In this document: positions 14,288-28,400 of the stretch, piece after piece
Position numbering within the stretch: position 1 is the first letter of the stretch
Layout of the letters: each line of letters starts with the position of its first letter
Source: Stratiolaelaps scimitus
Taxonomy: Eukaryota > Arthropoda > Arachnida > Mesostigmata > Laelapidae
Length of the DNA stretch: 64,000 nt
Direction: 5' to 3'
Assembly: GCA_019614645.1 (NCBI GenBank)
Contig: JABWDB010000002.1
Location: 124,001 to 188,000 of the forward strand
Notes under the pieces: generated by a model
The model's input: only the letters and a program-made list of their open reading frames with translations
The model's database searches: none
Told to the model about the DNA's origin: nothing
Position numbers and translations under genes: made by a program

Positions 14288-17200
14288 ACGAGCCGCGGGA
14301 ATGACTCCGCGACGCGAACGAACAGAGACCACGGAGCGATACCAACGGAAGATCGCGGCCAAAGGTCGTAGCCGCCGAAGTCATCCGTTGGCTATGCACC
14401 GGTCACACACAGGTGATTTTGCGTGTCATTTAACGTGAGCCACATCCGTCTGTCGCTTGACGAATTCCGCCGCGCACACAACCGCATACAGGCGGTTGGT
14501 GTACTCGTCAGGCGGCTCTATGATTTGTACGCGCTGCCAACTACATCTCGGCACATGTTGACGCTGTGCGTTCTGCTAAACGCGCAAAAACGGTGACGAT
14601 TTATTTCGCTATTTCTTATACTTGTAACAATAATAAATTAACAATTATAGTCTCATAGTGTCGTTCGTATTGTAATGCCTAGAACGCCATACGAGAGAGC
14701 ATTGTATTATAAAAATAAAGCAGCGAAGCTCGAGATGGTGCCGACTCGGTGCAGCTCACAGAGATTCGAATCACACGAATCGCTCCTCGCAAGTGTCGGC
14801 AATTCGCAACTCGTCACTGACTCGCTGCGCGTTGCATTCAAATGGGATCCATTTGGATTCCCGTCCCCTCTCGATGAATGCCTTCTTGCGCCGGCGAGCA
14901 TGACACTGCACATTCCAATACAAACCATCCATCGCGATTGCAATAGTTTTGCCCCATAGCGAACGTGTGTGCCTACGATAGCCGGTAGTCGTCAGCTCTC
15001 CCCGCCTCGTCGTGTGTATAGTAATAGTTATAATATATCGCCGGGTCGCCAGTGCTCGTTAGTACTGCCCCCAACCGACACTGCAGCTGCGTTCGACTCC
15101 GGGCGCAATTGCGCGACGACGGATGGATCGGCGAGCCCAATCCGGCTGAGGCCCCGATGTCTCTTGTAAACGCGTCTGGGGAGTTTGGCCACCGAGCCGA
15201 AATCACCACCGCCGCCGCCGCCGCCGCCGCCGTCGCGTGGGCATCCATGGGCCAGCTTGGGCATATGGAGATGCGAGAATGTTCGGAATTACATTCGCAT
15301 CCACTGCGAACAGGTAGTGAGCGCAGGCGCTGCATATGCGAGCGATCGCGGACTGGGCACATTACGAAAATCTCTACGCCAACTGTCTGCGTTCCCCATT
15401 TCGAGAAGTTCAAGTTCGAACTCGGGACGATGACAAAACAAAGTACCTGCACCGTCGTTCTCTCGAAATGTTACTGTATGCAACTTCTTCGACGGCCACT
15501 GCCGGATACATACATGGGGTGTGGTACTCCAGAACAGATGTGTGTCTAGCTAGCTTCGTTTCGGGCCAACCTGAGCATTTTGCCTAATGCTGGATTCGGG
15601 GGCTTCGAGAGAGAGAAAGAGAGAGAGAGAGAGAGCGAAAGTACAATACCTTAATCACAATGCGAGGAATCTGTTCGTCGCAATGCGACCGCTGCGACAA
15701 GTGCTAGTCAACAGGGTTTACGATGAACCAGCGATGCAGGTCGCATGCGCCCATCATCTGAACATGGCATGTTTAAGTCAGAGAAAGAAAGCGAGAGAGA
15801 GAGAGAGCGCAATAGTGATAAAGGGGCACAGAAACTTCGACCGGACAGGTCTTGGCTGCCGACGGATGCTCTGACGACTTCAGCAATCGAACAGGTTGAT
15901 CGTTTCCTCAAAGGTAGGAGTTAGCGTTAACAGGTTACCGGTAACGACAGGTTGTCAGAAATGCAGCGAGCATGCTGCGAATATTGGCAAACAGCCGTTT
16001 TTTAACAGCTAGAACTTGGCAGTGTACTCGATGACAGCGACGAGGAAGAGATGGAACATTTTCTCTACGTTTTTTTTCTTGCACCTACATCTTCATCCGT
16101 TACTTTTTTGTTCAGCGTTATAGTTGTAATGTTTCATTCAAATTTGGGTCAAGCAACAATACTACTACTTAATAATAATAGTAGTAGTAGTTGTAGTAGG
16201 AATTGTTCGTGTTACTGGCTAAGAGTCAGCCCGGAAACGAAAATGTAGGCGTTGTCAAGTGTTCTGGGCTTATGTTTCGTGAGATTACTCGATTTCGCCT
16301 GTTTCCGTTCATTGGACACGATCAAAGTATCTCGATCGATCTGAACTGGTTCCTCGGGTAGGTTCGGGGGCTGCTGATTGGTCCCCCGCCAGTAGTCCAG
16401 TGTTAGCGGAAGTCGCGCCACACTCGACCGCAATCGAGCACTCATCGTTCACTGCCTCGAAGTGATACGGACAGATTCAGCACCTTTTCTCCACGTCGGC
16501 TCTCTGCCGTGGTTTCGCTCTGGCGTCCCGGTAGCGTACGGCAACAGGCTACGTAGGGACGTATGGAATTATGTCTTGCGTCATTCCTTAGCGGTTTCTT
16601 CCTCTCCTTCTCGTTGCTCCTGGTTGTGGACCTTTTCAAAATCGACTATCCGCCGGAACAGGCCGTTTACGCTGACGTTCGGCGCTATGAAGAGCAGTCT
16701 TGGTACGAGAACAGGGAACGGTATCAAGTAAACCGATAAGTTCAGCCGATGCATTCTCTGTATCCCATTTATTAAGTGATAGACTTACCCCCCGAAGTCA
16801 GCGGTGTCGGCCGAGTAATATCGAAATAGCAGCAGCAGCAGTAACAACAAACAACAACAGCGCTACCTTCGTTACCGGCTGACTACTTGTCTCTGGCTGG
16901 CTGGCTGGCTGCAGAGGTACCTCAAGCAAGGACAGGTTGTCGCAAGACAGGTGAAGCTACAATCTGCCTCTTCGACGCCGGGCGGTGACGGCGATCCAGC
17001 TGCCTCGGTGGATCTCCGGTAGAGAAGAGACCTCGCGCGGCGGCGACGTCACCGCGGCCACCTCGCTGTTCACTGGCATATGCCATAGATGAGTGCTGCT
17101 TCATCAGGCGAACGGAAGGCGACACATCCATGCTGGGCTGGCCTCGTTGATACTGTCGCTGCTATCACCGGCGGCAGCCACGGATGGAGCCCGCTGGCGG

Positions 17201-19571
17201 CATTATCTACGTTTACCCTGTATCTATACTATATCCATATATGCCTACAAACCCTAAGCGCGTTACTTGGCTGTTCCACAGAGTACTCATGACTACGCGA
17301 TAGACGCAGAAGACAGCAACTGTTAACCTGGGCCACGGGAGAACCGCGTTGGTGTAAGTGGTAGTGGTACTCATATACGATGCTGATGAGGCTAAAGCGA
17401 ACTCTGAGGCCACGCGACTAGTCCACACACTCGTACATGGCACACACACACACAGAGACAGACAAAGAAGCATATGTGAAGTATACATGGGCAGGCGTAC
17501 GCACACAACCACGAACATATTTACCCAGCGGAGTGTTTATAAAGTAGGTCTATGAGCGCGGAGCTCAATAGGCACTGGCGCACGATGTAGTCGTGTGGTG
17601 GAGTATACAACCCGTGCACAGTAGCTGGCACAGTGGACGACTGAGACATACACGGCCAAACTGACGAGGCGACAGGAACTGAACCAATCCTGATTTGGTT
17701 GGAAGGTGGCGGGTATCTACGAAGCGATGCTGGTGGCTAGAGCTCGGTCATCAGCAGCTAATTAATAGGCCAGCCACTCCATTTTATATTTGTTCCGGTG
17801 TCGGGTACATCGTTGTCGGTCAATAGCCAAATGTTCTCATTGGCACACGCGTGAAAATATCGGGAGTTCATCTGTTCAGCGACCACACAAAAATGAAATG
17901 TCTGCCACACACCTAAAACCGCAGAGAAGGTTGTATAGCGCTCGGTTTGGTTCACCTCATAAATTCGGCGAGTTTGTCAGCAGAAGCGACATTCAATCGT
18001 CTCACTGCGGCTGGGCGAGGCCACGGAGGCGACAGGTTTACAACCCGTCGAGAAAACAGAAAACATTGCGCCGGTCGCAACGTCCTCCGCCTCGGCCATA
18101 GGGTTGAAGATGTGTGTGTGTGTGCATTGGCATATGCCTCACTTGAAGATAACTCGTCCTTGCGCGAACCGGCTAACTATATTACAAGCGCGTCAAATAC
18201 GATATTCTATGGTGGATTGATGGCGTCCCGAAGTTTGGATTTATAATCAAACCGAATGAGCTGATTCACTTACATCCCGCCTGGCGATCGGTTGACCTGT
18301 GAGCACGCTGCGGGACGATTTATAGACCTCAACAATCGATGAAGTGGCATCGTATCCGTTCGCGTGGATACCTGGTACTGCAAATCATCTTCAACATTGC
18401 CAACTTGTCGTTTGGCAAGTTGTGATTTCGATGGGGGTACCCAGAAATTCAGCGGGCAGCCGGATGGCGGGCAGAGGCGGTGAACATCATATATTATAGG
18501 TACAAGAGCATTTCATAGAAAAACATGCAATGGAGTCGATCTAACACGTGGAGGTCGTTTTAGGCGGACGAACAGCGATCGAATCGATTCAAGAGAGGAA
18601 CTCCCCCAAAAAATCTGTGTCTCTCGCCGGTCCCACTCGAATGAGTGTGACGAGTGAAGTGAGTCGATGCTCCAAAGCTACTTCGGCCGACACGTGCAGA
18701 TCGGCATTACACAGATTTGTCTATAGCGATTCTACAATAGCGCCGATCAAACGGTCGATAAGTCGGCGCCGATCAATGACGACGGAATCGTGAACGAAAA
18801 GCTAATCACAACGTACTCCCATCGTTACGTGGCCTTTCTGCCTAAGGACGGTTCGACAGCAGGTTAGCAGGTGATTTTTTTCACCCTAGCCAGGCCACCC
18901 GCCGAAGACGTTTCTCACGACGAAACCTGTCTCTCTCTCTCTCTCGCTCTCTATACCGTGCATATACCTCTGCACGAGTACAATCATTGAACGTATCCGA
19001 ACGACGCCCCAAGTGGCCCTGTGCATCCAGGATCAGCCGTTCGCCATTCATCGTCGCCACCTTTCCGACAAGGGTGCTGAGATCCGTGATCATACGGATG
19101 ATTGGAGTCGCCTTTCGTTGGCGTACGGAGTACGTTGTGTGGGGCGGGGGGGGGGGGGTTTCGCTGTAGTTTGTCGCCATCGTTACACCGAAGTGCCGTA
19201 CGCGATGTGTACCTATGCGCATATAGCGTTGCTGGCACCGAACAGTTCTCACATTGATTATTGGCTGACTCTTGTCGATGCTGTTGTTCCCTCCCCTCCA
19301 GACACTCGTCGTTACGTTCAAGTTATGTTCGAGGAATGACGGGGACCATTCATTTGCTCCTGCGTCGCTTTAGAATTCGCTGCTTTGTTCCGCTCTGCTT
19401 CGGCTATTACACGCGCGTACATCTTTGTATGGGAGGATACGATGCACACATCCAGTCGGTGCAGGCCGCGGTCGTCACTAGCAGTGCGCGCTACGAGGGT
19501 CGCCCCATGATCGGTAAAGCCCCCTTCCCCCCAAAAACTGCCCCCTGGACAAGTTTTCAGCGGCGGCGAGA

Positions 19572-19628
19572 GCTAGCGACGATAACCGTTGCTAGCGACG
19601 ATAACCGTTGCTAGCGACGATCGTCCGT
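19572..19628. repeat. 19-bp minisatellite, about 2.5 copies
   Basis: GCTAGCGACGATAACCGTT is repeated exactly at 19572 and 19591, with a diverging partial third copy from 19610. Confidence 0.8.
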
Positions 19629-22365
19629 TGGCGATCGTTGTACGACGAAGCGAGTTCATCCGATCTCTCAGGCCTCATGGCAGCAGCCATCAACTGTCGC
19701 TTCCACCACCCGCGGCCGTTGTCTCTCCCGCAGATATGGTGTGCCCTAGCTAGCGGCCGATCGACCGCCCTTACTGGTGCAACTTTTCATAGTAGTCTTA
19801 AATGTGTGTGTATGTGTGCGTATGTGACCGGGCGTGTGTGGGTTTGCACGGACCGTGCACAGGTCTATAGTCTGAGGGCACATCGCGGGTGTGAAGCTAT
19901 TCGTTGATGGCGGGCCATGTTGCCGGCGCTTGCTCCACAGGTGCCAAGCAGGTTGTCGTTGTCGCATTCGCGTTCTGCATTCGTCTCTCGTCTCATCGTT
20001 GGCCATTGCTGGACGAGTTGGTCATAGGGAGCTCAGCGATTGGGTGGATTCGAGAGAGCGATCCACTGCTACAGAGCAATCGGATCTATCTATAGAACCT
20101 GTCCACCTCCAGTTCTACAACGACCGCCACCACCACCAAACCACCAATACCTCGCTTGGCTGCTGCCACTTCTGATCGTGTGGTCTTTGCTGAGCTCTGT
20201 CTACTCTACTATGGTTCGCACGTGGTTCGCGATGGCGGCAATATTGCTTCTCGTATAATGACTCTCCGGACCATCATCGACCCGCGCCGCGGCTCCAGCT
20301 AATGTCACTGCTCCTGCTGCTCCTGTGACTACTAATTCTGTCGTGGGCTTTTGTGTTCTCTACCTGTCTCTCCCCGTTGTCCCAACGATCTGCAGCAGAT
20401 CTGCTATGTGTCGACGACGAGCTGTCGCCGCTGTCCATGTGCTCACCGGTTGACGCTGCGAGGGAATTCCAATTATTGCAGTTGCTTGACACAATTATCT
20501 AGGCTCACTGTGAGCAACCGGAGAGCCGCTCAGTTGTTCGTGTTGATTGGCAATGAAATGTGTAGGCAGACACCAATGGTAGATACAACGGACGACTCAA
20601 ACGGCGAACGAGACAGAGGAGAGAGAGAGAAACCAAATTAGTTGAGGAACGCCCGCAGCGACAGGTTTGTTCACAAAAACAAAGGAGCCGCGCGAGGCAT
20701 TAGCGTTTAAAACCCGTCCACTGCTGTACTCGCACTGGATGTCGCCGCCGTGGCTAACCAAACATTGGATCACAGGCCTATACATGAGAAAAGTATTCTT
20801 GCGTCGATGACGAGCAGGTCCACTCTTCGCGACAGCTGACCGAAGGGAACTCGATGAGAGGATTTAACACAATTGACCATTTTGCATGAAATTTAATTGG
20901 CAATACGTTCTGCTTGTCTCTATATTTCGATTCGTATGATGACTGAAATTGATGTCTCTCAATCGATCATTTTTGTACAGTAGCCTGCTGCTGGTGCGGG
21001 ACCAGATAAGCTATAATACATAGAAAGACAAAGAGAGACAGAGGGCGATCCCAACGCGAGATTGTCAGCCAGACGATATCAGAGTTTTGCTCGCGTTACA
21101 AGATGCACCCTTTGACATCGAGCGATGATGGGGGGATGACAAGTAATGTAACTCCGGCGCGTCGCAATGTAACAGCGGCTCTGGCCGGCTGTTCATTGCA
21201 TGGCTGAGATACCGGGCAACACAGGGCGATTGACGAACAGCGTAACTTGTTTGCACTCGCGCGTTTCGTCGCTTAGGGGTGAACGAGACGCCAAAGTTCG
21301 GCTGTCTCGACCGAACGCAGTCTCCAGCCAAATGGCTCCAGTTAACTAAAAGGAGACATTATTTTTCATCAAAGCCACTGAGTGTTCCTTTACAATACGT
21401 GCAGCTATGTAAACCGAACCCGGCATGCCGTCGAAGCCCGTCGAGATGCTGAATTATCTCGATCAGAAGGTGCGGGGCAAATTTCGCTTAATCGGCCGCC
21501 ATTCGGAGACACGAAGGCGGGCGCCGAAATCTGACCCCGACCGTCTCCGTTCGACGGCGCGAGACACAGGCGGAACGAACGTCACCGAGAAGAATGACCC
21601 GGCCTGGTCCATCGAACACTCGGCTGTAGGCCTGTATTCATGACCAGGTACCGTAAGCGTTCGTAGTTACAGGCACGCCCTTGGTGTTTTGAGCAGCTTT
21701 ATTAAAAACGGCTCGAATGCAGGCTTTGCCGATCCGCGGATGCCGCCACGGATTAAATGTCCTCTCATTAGACGATCCACTGTCTTGGCAAGATTCTGGC
21801 TCGCGCGTGTACGCTGCACTTGTCGAACGTGTGCCGTTGTTGTGATGTGGCCACCTCGATGACTGGCTAAACAAGTGCGGTAAATGATCTTCGACGATTT
21901 TGACACCGGAACAATCGATTAGTAGATTTAGTTGTCTAACTAATCGAATTGAAGAACAACAATAGTAGAATTTTCACGACGAAAGGAGACACGCTACGAG
22001 GTACGCATCGATATCTACTTCGGATATTCGTGTATACGCCACCTGCGGATCCTCTAGCGGGAGAAAGTATCATTGGATCCATAGACTGGGTTGGGTATGC
22101 GTGCGCATTTTTCAAGCAAATAAATATGCCAACGATAACGTCTACGAGTCGTCACTCGATGGGATAAATGGTCTAGGCAACGGGCCCGCTTAATCGTCCC
22201 GTTCAAACCTAATAATGAGGGCATGAAACGCGGAGTTCACTTGGACGGAAGCTGTCCACCATTACGAATCTGTCTCTCCGCTTCGACTGCGTGAACCACG
22301 TCGAGCTATAATCCCATTACAAATCTCTCGCTCTATCGTCATAAGCTGTATCTATATTTACTCAC

Positions 22366-22525
22366 CGATGGAAAGCATAGCAAGAATACCCGAAGCTCGT
22401 TTCTGCGCCTCCTCCACCGTACGCGATGGTTTCCGCAAATGATCTAGAAGCGGGGAGAAGTAATCGCATGCAAGGATATTTTCGGCGTTCCACTCCAGCG
22501 TGTTCAGGACAACTAGCTCCCATGC
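22366..22525 (-). CDS. CycD: Cyclin D exon 3
   Basis: This 160-nt exon encodes 53 residues plus one base, AWELVVLNTLEWNAEN to ..GILAMLSI. It corresponds to the E-x-LLVNKLKWNLA helix that ends the first cyclin fold. The acceptor is a pyrimidine tract ending tttacag|GC, and the donor is ATCG|gtgagt at 22365 (phase 1). The only in-frame continuation is GGT GAG TAA, so the ORF stop is intronic rather than the true protein end. Confidence 0.85.
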
Positions 22526-25412
22526 CTGTAAACAAAAGAGACAAGAGGCCAACATTAGAGGAGTGAGGTCCTGTTCTTCCGGCTTGGCGAGAGATCGGCC
22601 CCTGTCCCTAAGAATTCGCTGAAATTAAACAAGCTTCCCTGTTTGCTATTATTGTGTGTCAAACGACCCGTGTTCGCATCGGTGCTGCCGCTGTATCCGT
22701 CGCAGCGTCGACGTCCGCTGGATTTATCGCATTGCGCCGTTTCGCAATGCGGTCACGTGTTGATTGATCTTGAAAACATCCACCGGTGTGGAACGGCAAT
22801 ATTTGCCCCTACTGAGCCCAGATAATGTCGAAGAAACGTATTGACAATGGGTCAAAGGCGTGCGTATGGCCCGTCGACATCACAAGCTGCCCAGAGAGCT
22901 CATACGCCTCGTGAGTCCTGTTCTCCCATATCGCCCGATGGCGGATCTGAATCTTTCACACCTTGTCTTTTCGCCTCTTATTACTCAAACATGACTACTA
23001 CCAGCGCTTCTGGTAGAGCTAGCACCCCTCCCCCAAGCGGGTAACCTCAATGAGAGATTTTCGTGGTGTTTCACTTTCGCCTAACTAAGTGACGGACATG
23101 TGTAGCGCGATGACTCTAGGAGCAAACTCGCACAGTTTCTATGTTATCGCATTGTGTTCTGCTTGAGACAATCGGATCCCGCTGTTGGCGCGTTAGGGTT
23201 TTTCACCTTTCGATGGTAACTCAAGTCTTGCTGGCCGACGCTTTAGTAACTCTCGGCAGCGTCGTCGACCGGAGCGGGCGCCTCGCGTTGGGCGACGTTG
23301 ACGCCGGCCCAGGTCGGAGACAACCAGGGGAGCAGGGTTCGACTCGGAGCTTAGCGTCTGGCGCCGCCATATGGCCAAGATGACGACGCACAATAGTCGA
23401 CAAGGATCAACAGCTACAACAAGAACAGCAAGCGAAGTGGCAGCGGGAGCAACTCAGCTCAGGACACTGAAGTGAAGGCACGGCCGAAGGCGAGAACTCA
23501 GCCGGCTTCGGTTGTTGGCTTGTTCGGTCTGCGTCAGTTTGAACGAGTGTGTTCGCACTACCATGGGCATTTGATGATGAGATCGTGCGGCCTGCAGCGT
23601 GTACAAACTCCCATAGCTAGCGCTCATGGTGAAGATTCTCGCAGGGCTCGCTTATGCCTAAGCTTACAAGGGCAGTCGGCGGAGGACGCAAGCGAAATCG
23701 TCACTGATGTAGCTGCTGCTGCTGCTGCTCTGATCTGTTCATCGCGTCGCCAAACCAACGGAACTATTTGACGATAGTTACTGCTCGTTCAACTCTCATT
23801 AGCATCGATAGCGTAGAGTAGCGATAACCACGATTACGAATGGTCACTGTAACTGAATGGGTGAGTGCAGCAGAGAGAGGCAGGGGGTCATTTTCATGGA
23901 GGAATTTGTGTAGCAACAATAACCGGTAGACGTATGTAGTTGTCGTAGTAATCGTCGTAGACTCGAGAAGTGATCTTGAAAAATTCGCCTTTTGCATAGA
24001 TGCTGATTGGACGGCCAACGTAACCTGGGACGAATCAGTAGCCATATACGCTGTCTAATCTATAATGTCGAACACAATCGTGTCATGACGCCCAGTGATT
24101 TGTAGCCTATCTCGTAATCGATTTTTTTTTCGGATCATTAAAACAACGGCTGATTACACCATCAGTCATTCCGTTTTGATGAGATGATGTTCAGTTCCGC
24201 ACATTTCTGATCGAGGCGGTGATCGACGAGACACAACAAATGACCCGATTCAGACCCGGTGAACTCGGTGAACTGCTTTTTTTAATTATTATCGTTACAA
24301 CTATTATACGTGTGGCCACCTGCGGTTGTCTCAGCAACAAGATGTCGTTTCCAGCATAGCAAGAGCATTGCCTACTTGAAATGACTCAACACTCAAGCGC
24401 CTCGGGAGTATTGCTATATAGTATCACACGACTGCGGCAGATCCGATTCCTCGCGAACGCCGAAGTAGCCTCCTTCGCTTACAAAAAACTAGCGAGCATT
24501 CGTCAAAATTAGCTCAAATGGCCTGATACCACCATGCGAGCACATCCCTCTCGTTCAATGATAAACATTCATAGTTGCAACTCGACGCTTTTACGAGCGA
24601 CGAGCTGCGCTTCGCCTTCGCAGAGGCCGCCGCAACAAGAACTTCGGCTACAGCAACAGCAACCCCTCCATCAGCAATGACAGCAACAACAACAGCAACA
24701 ACAACTGAACTCGAGTGAGTGTTGAATCTCCACAAATTTGGAACGGTCGAAATCTCTCTAAAGTGTCCGCTCTGTTCTACGCCTCGTCTCTACGGCAGCG
24801 AGGAGAGTGCGCCGGTTCGAATCCGAACCCGATCCGGTCGGCGTTGCCGAGCCAGCGGTAGCGTGCACCGGACGAATTGCCGACGACTCCCCACTGCGCG
24901 AACCAGCAACGATGAAGCCGCATCTGCGTCGGTCTCTCGGATACGTTTGCTCCTGCGCTCGATGCTGCTCTCGGAATCCACCGGTGCACTGAGCTGCAAT
25001 ACCACTGCGTCGGGTCGTATTCGAACGACTGTACCATGCTCATCCTCGGCATCAGCAGACAGTGGCCGCCGCCGCCGACACACACACACCGCCGGCCGGC
25101 CGGTCGCAGTTGTATCATCGACACCGCTAAACGCCGGGAGAGGCGCTTGAAATTTTGCATCTTGATCAGTCGGTCCGCTGCGGCAGTGGCCGACGGAGGA
25201 CACCGCCGCCAACAACCACAACAACCACAACAACAGCGGTGGCGGCGGCGGCAACGGCAGCCTACCTAAATATAAATACATGAATAGGCGCCCGTACAGA
25301 GACACACACAAACGCACACTCGGATGAACATGGTCACAACATCCATTGCTCGCGCTCATAAATAGTGAGTGATGGAGAGTATTTAGTTCTATTTCCCCCA
25401 GAGCCCCCCCTC

Positions 25413-25447
<35 letters not shown>

Positions 25448-28400
25448 GTATCTTTCCTGTTATCGCCCGTGCGGCCTTCTTCTGTCGAGGCCTGGACAAA
25501 ATTCTAACAATCCCAGCTACAAACGTGTGATGGTTGCTCGCCGGCTCGGTTCGTTCCCGAATCCTCGTTCTGCTAGCAACTCGCATGTGAATATGGTGTT
25601 GTAGAGGGTAGCAGCCGTATTTGGACCGAGGGTGGAATCGAATTGTGAATATGCAATTTACCGTATGCCGTCGACTCTTGCGCTATACCATAGCCTAATA
25701 GCAATGCTATTGAAATTCATGTACAATGTGTAATAGAGCAGCTGAATAAATTCGTGTACAAAGCATTTCTAGCTCGTATATCGCTGTCGTCGACTGAAAC
25801 GAACTCTGGAACAACGGGTACGAGACTGAGATACTGAGAGACTGAGCCCCCAACAGTCCTGGCACGAAGCACGACGAAGCCGTTTTTCACCGGTGGAAGC
25901 GAGCAAAAATTATATAGATATTTCAACGATGATCGCCGTCGCCTGGACACACACACGCACACCCTTGACAAACCGGCGTCCGGCCCGAGAGAGAAAGACG
26001 AATGGATCACACTGGCAAAAAGAGTGGCAAACAGACTCACAGCGAGGCAAAGAGTAGCGAGCGGTAAGCCACACCAGTGTTCAGCAGAGTGATGGGTGTG
26101 CCCCTTGAGTGTGTTCGAACGAGATGATATTGATGCTAATAGCTGAGCGACAGCTGGCGTGCACGAGCTCGATAAGCGGCTAAAGGCCAAATGCGATAAC
26201 TCTCGACAACGACAAGAGGTTGAAAACATGAAACCACCCAAAATCGATTATGGCGTTGACAAAGTGACAAAAAACAGCCGCCGCCTCCCACCTATTCGAT
26301 GATAGCGGACTATAGGTCTTTCATCAGCTTGTTCCCCCCGTTTTGCCTCGACAGCAGAGAGGCTATCAGCTCGTTTTCGTTCGATCGCGTCAACAGCGAC
26401 GGATCGGCGTCAAACGCTTGACGTCGTCGCTGACGGATGCTGGTGGAGCGCTGACGCTCCTCTTCATTGCGGTGACCATCATCTCCATTTTGGGCGATTT
26501 GTCGCTTGGTCAACAAACAGCAATCGTTGTCCCTGCCCGACAGCGATGGCCTCTGCCTGCCCTATACGCCCTCGGGGTACGCGTGTGAAATTCCCGTGCT
26601 TCCCGATACAGGATAGATAGGTCGTTGCTACACGTCCCGCGCGTTTTGCCGTCGTCGGCAAGCTCGTTGCCGTCGCTCGTGTCTCCACTACGATATTTAG
26701 ATCCAGATGAGACATCGCGCAGGTGACAGTGAATTGCATTCAACTCAGTTGCATTCACAAACGATGCTGTCACCATTCAGGCCACCAGTGACCGAGTCTG
26801 TTCGAAGCTCTGTCCGCGGCGCGCAGTAGACGCCAAGCGTGTATGAGCGCTACAAGCTGGCAAGCTGTTCCCAACTCGATGTCTCCATTCTCTATCTGTT
26901 CGCGCGCCCGTGCAGACGAGTCGGCGGCGGCGCGCGTCGCCCCTTCTACCGTGCGTTTGATCGGCCGATATGGCATCGCGCTGCAAGATCGCCGAACGCT
27001 GAAAACGGGTTCGTGTAATAACAACAATGCCGGCCGACCACTGCGGAAACAGTAGCCAGATAGCGGCGTTGGATGCTTTTTCTTACTCTTCACCGTTCTT
27101 CTCTCCGTGAGACAACCTGTCGCTTCTCTCGATCGGCGGTCCCGCTGGCCAGCTATCGTAGACTAGGATAGGGATATCATCATGGGATCATGCCGTCATG
27201 GTACACGAGCTAGCGGCGGGTAGACAAACTGTGGCTCCGCGTAGAGTTACCTCGCGGGTTAACGACCCAGAGAACGACTCCAGGCGATGCTAGGCAGACT
27301 AATGACAGATAGGATATAGCCTGGCCGGCTGCCACAAGCTTGCCTCGCATATATATCGTAGTAGCCTCAGTAACACGGAGAAGAACGCCGGCTAAATGCA
27401 AGAGTCCTTCGCTATGTCGCCTCTGCTGTGTGTACGTGCGAGTGTGAAAACAAATCATTGTTGGTTTGCCGCAAAGGAAAATGTCCACAGTAAGACAGGC
27501 CCGTGAGGATCCATAGGCTGATTTTGTACCCTTCTGTCCTTCCCTCAGGTTACGTGAGGGTAAGATAATGAGAAAAACAATAAGACGGCGTATGTGATAC
27601 TGCCACCAAGCGTTGCTTGTTCGAGTGTAACATACTGGACAAAATGTGAATTCAGAGTTACATTCATATGTATTCTATCTTGCGGGAAGGGCCTCGACCG
27701 GAAGATAGAATACATATGAATGTTGACACACTCGAGTTGGGAGCGACACAATCAGCACATGTACAAATCGAACTTACCCAAATCAAACAGATGATTATTT
27801 GTACTATTAGACCAGTTTCGACAGTTCCGCTAGCAAGTCGCAATCTGAATTCCAATAAATGTTTGGGAAAGATATTTATTATTGTTATTATTATTATCCA
27901 CCATATATGTACTAATGATGGCGTTATGTTTCGCTTCTACCGTGACAGAGGCAAGCGTAACACACTCTCTCTCATATCTCAACAGAATCAGCTGAGGGCA
28001 TAGTCATCTGGTAAACAGAATCGCCTACGAGAGTGTGCTACGCGCCTAGACTCCCTTTAAACAGAGCGACATGCTTTGACCCTCTCACTCGCTCTTCCTC
28101 TCTATCAATGTTTCTCTCTCAATTCTACGGGACGTTCACCCGCAGGGGGTCGACGACGTCACCGTACGTATGCGTTGTCGTTGCACAACCGCCATACATC
28201 GACATCATCAGCATGTTCAGCAAACACGACGACAACAGGTCCCTGCCTCTTCTACAGGTATCCTTCTGTGGAGACACACGCATCAAGCGATAGGCCGCCG
28301 CCGCCGCCGCCGATACAACGACAACAACAACACCAGCAGCAGCAACCCCCGGCACGGGTACTGTCGGCTAACGCCAACAAGATCAATACAACAACAACAA

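Larger units (their letters stand above)
7401..22365. other. Gene-free stretch downstream of cyclin D exon 3
   Basis: The missing 3' coding exon(s) of the minus-strand cyclin D gene should lie here or further left. I searched by eye for the PPSM-A type second cyclin fold and found none. The rest is GC-rich sequence with chance ORFs, (TA)n at about 9425-9452, GCC and AGC runs (10315-10335, 14140-14290, 15208-15235), (GA)n at 15605-15635 and 15798-15808, a G run at about 19148-19158 and the minisatellite at 19572. Confidence 0.55.

Noticed and set aside
14675..14959. 94-codon ATG-started plus-strand ORF
   Set aside because: The N-terminus looks plausible, but there is no family, a minus-strand ORF covers the same stretch, and no promoter or splice evidence was seen.
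16922..17131. 69-codon minus-strand ORF, considered as the cyclin D C-tail
   Set aside because: It is in a frame not reachable from exon 3 with a clear acceptor, and it lacks the second cyclin fold.
18940..19339. Long plus-strand frame ending at 19339 (contains ALCIQDQPFAIHRRHL)
   Set aside because: It first looked BTB-like, but it lacks an ATG, contains a G run and has no second conserved segment; a 146-codon ORF lies on the opposite strand.
21425..21643. 72-codon ATG-started plus-strand ORF
   Set aside because: It is polar and Arg-rich with no domain; a chance ORF in GC-rich sequence is likely.
24814..24824. Perfect B-box sequence GGTTCGAATCC
   Set aside because: There is no A box at the right distance upstream and no cloverleaf, so not a tRNA or SINE.
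24790..25359. 189-codon minus-strand ORF with a Leu-rich, signal-like start
   Set aside because: The hydrophobic part comes from a CAACCA/GTTGTGG simple repeat, ORFs of similar size overlap in other frames, there is no family resemblance, and it lies inside cyclin D intron 2.
25717..26241. 174-codon minus-strand ORF
   Set aside because: It has no ATG at the start and mixed Ser/Val composition without a motif; it is intronic.
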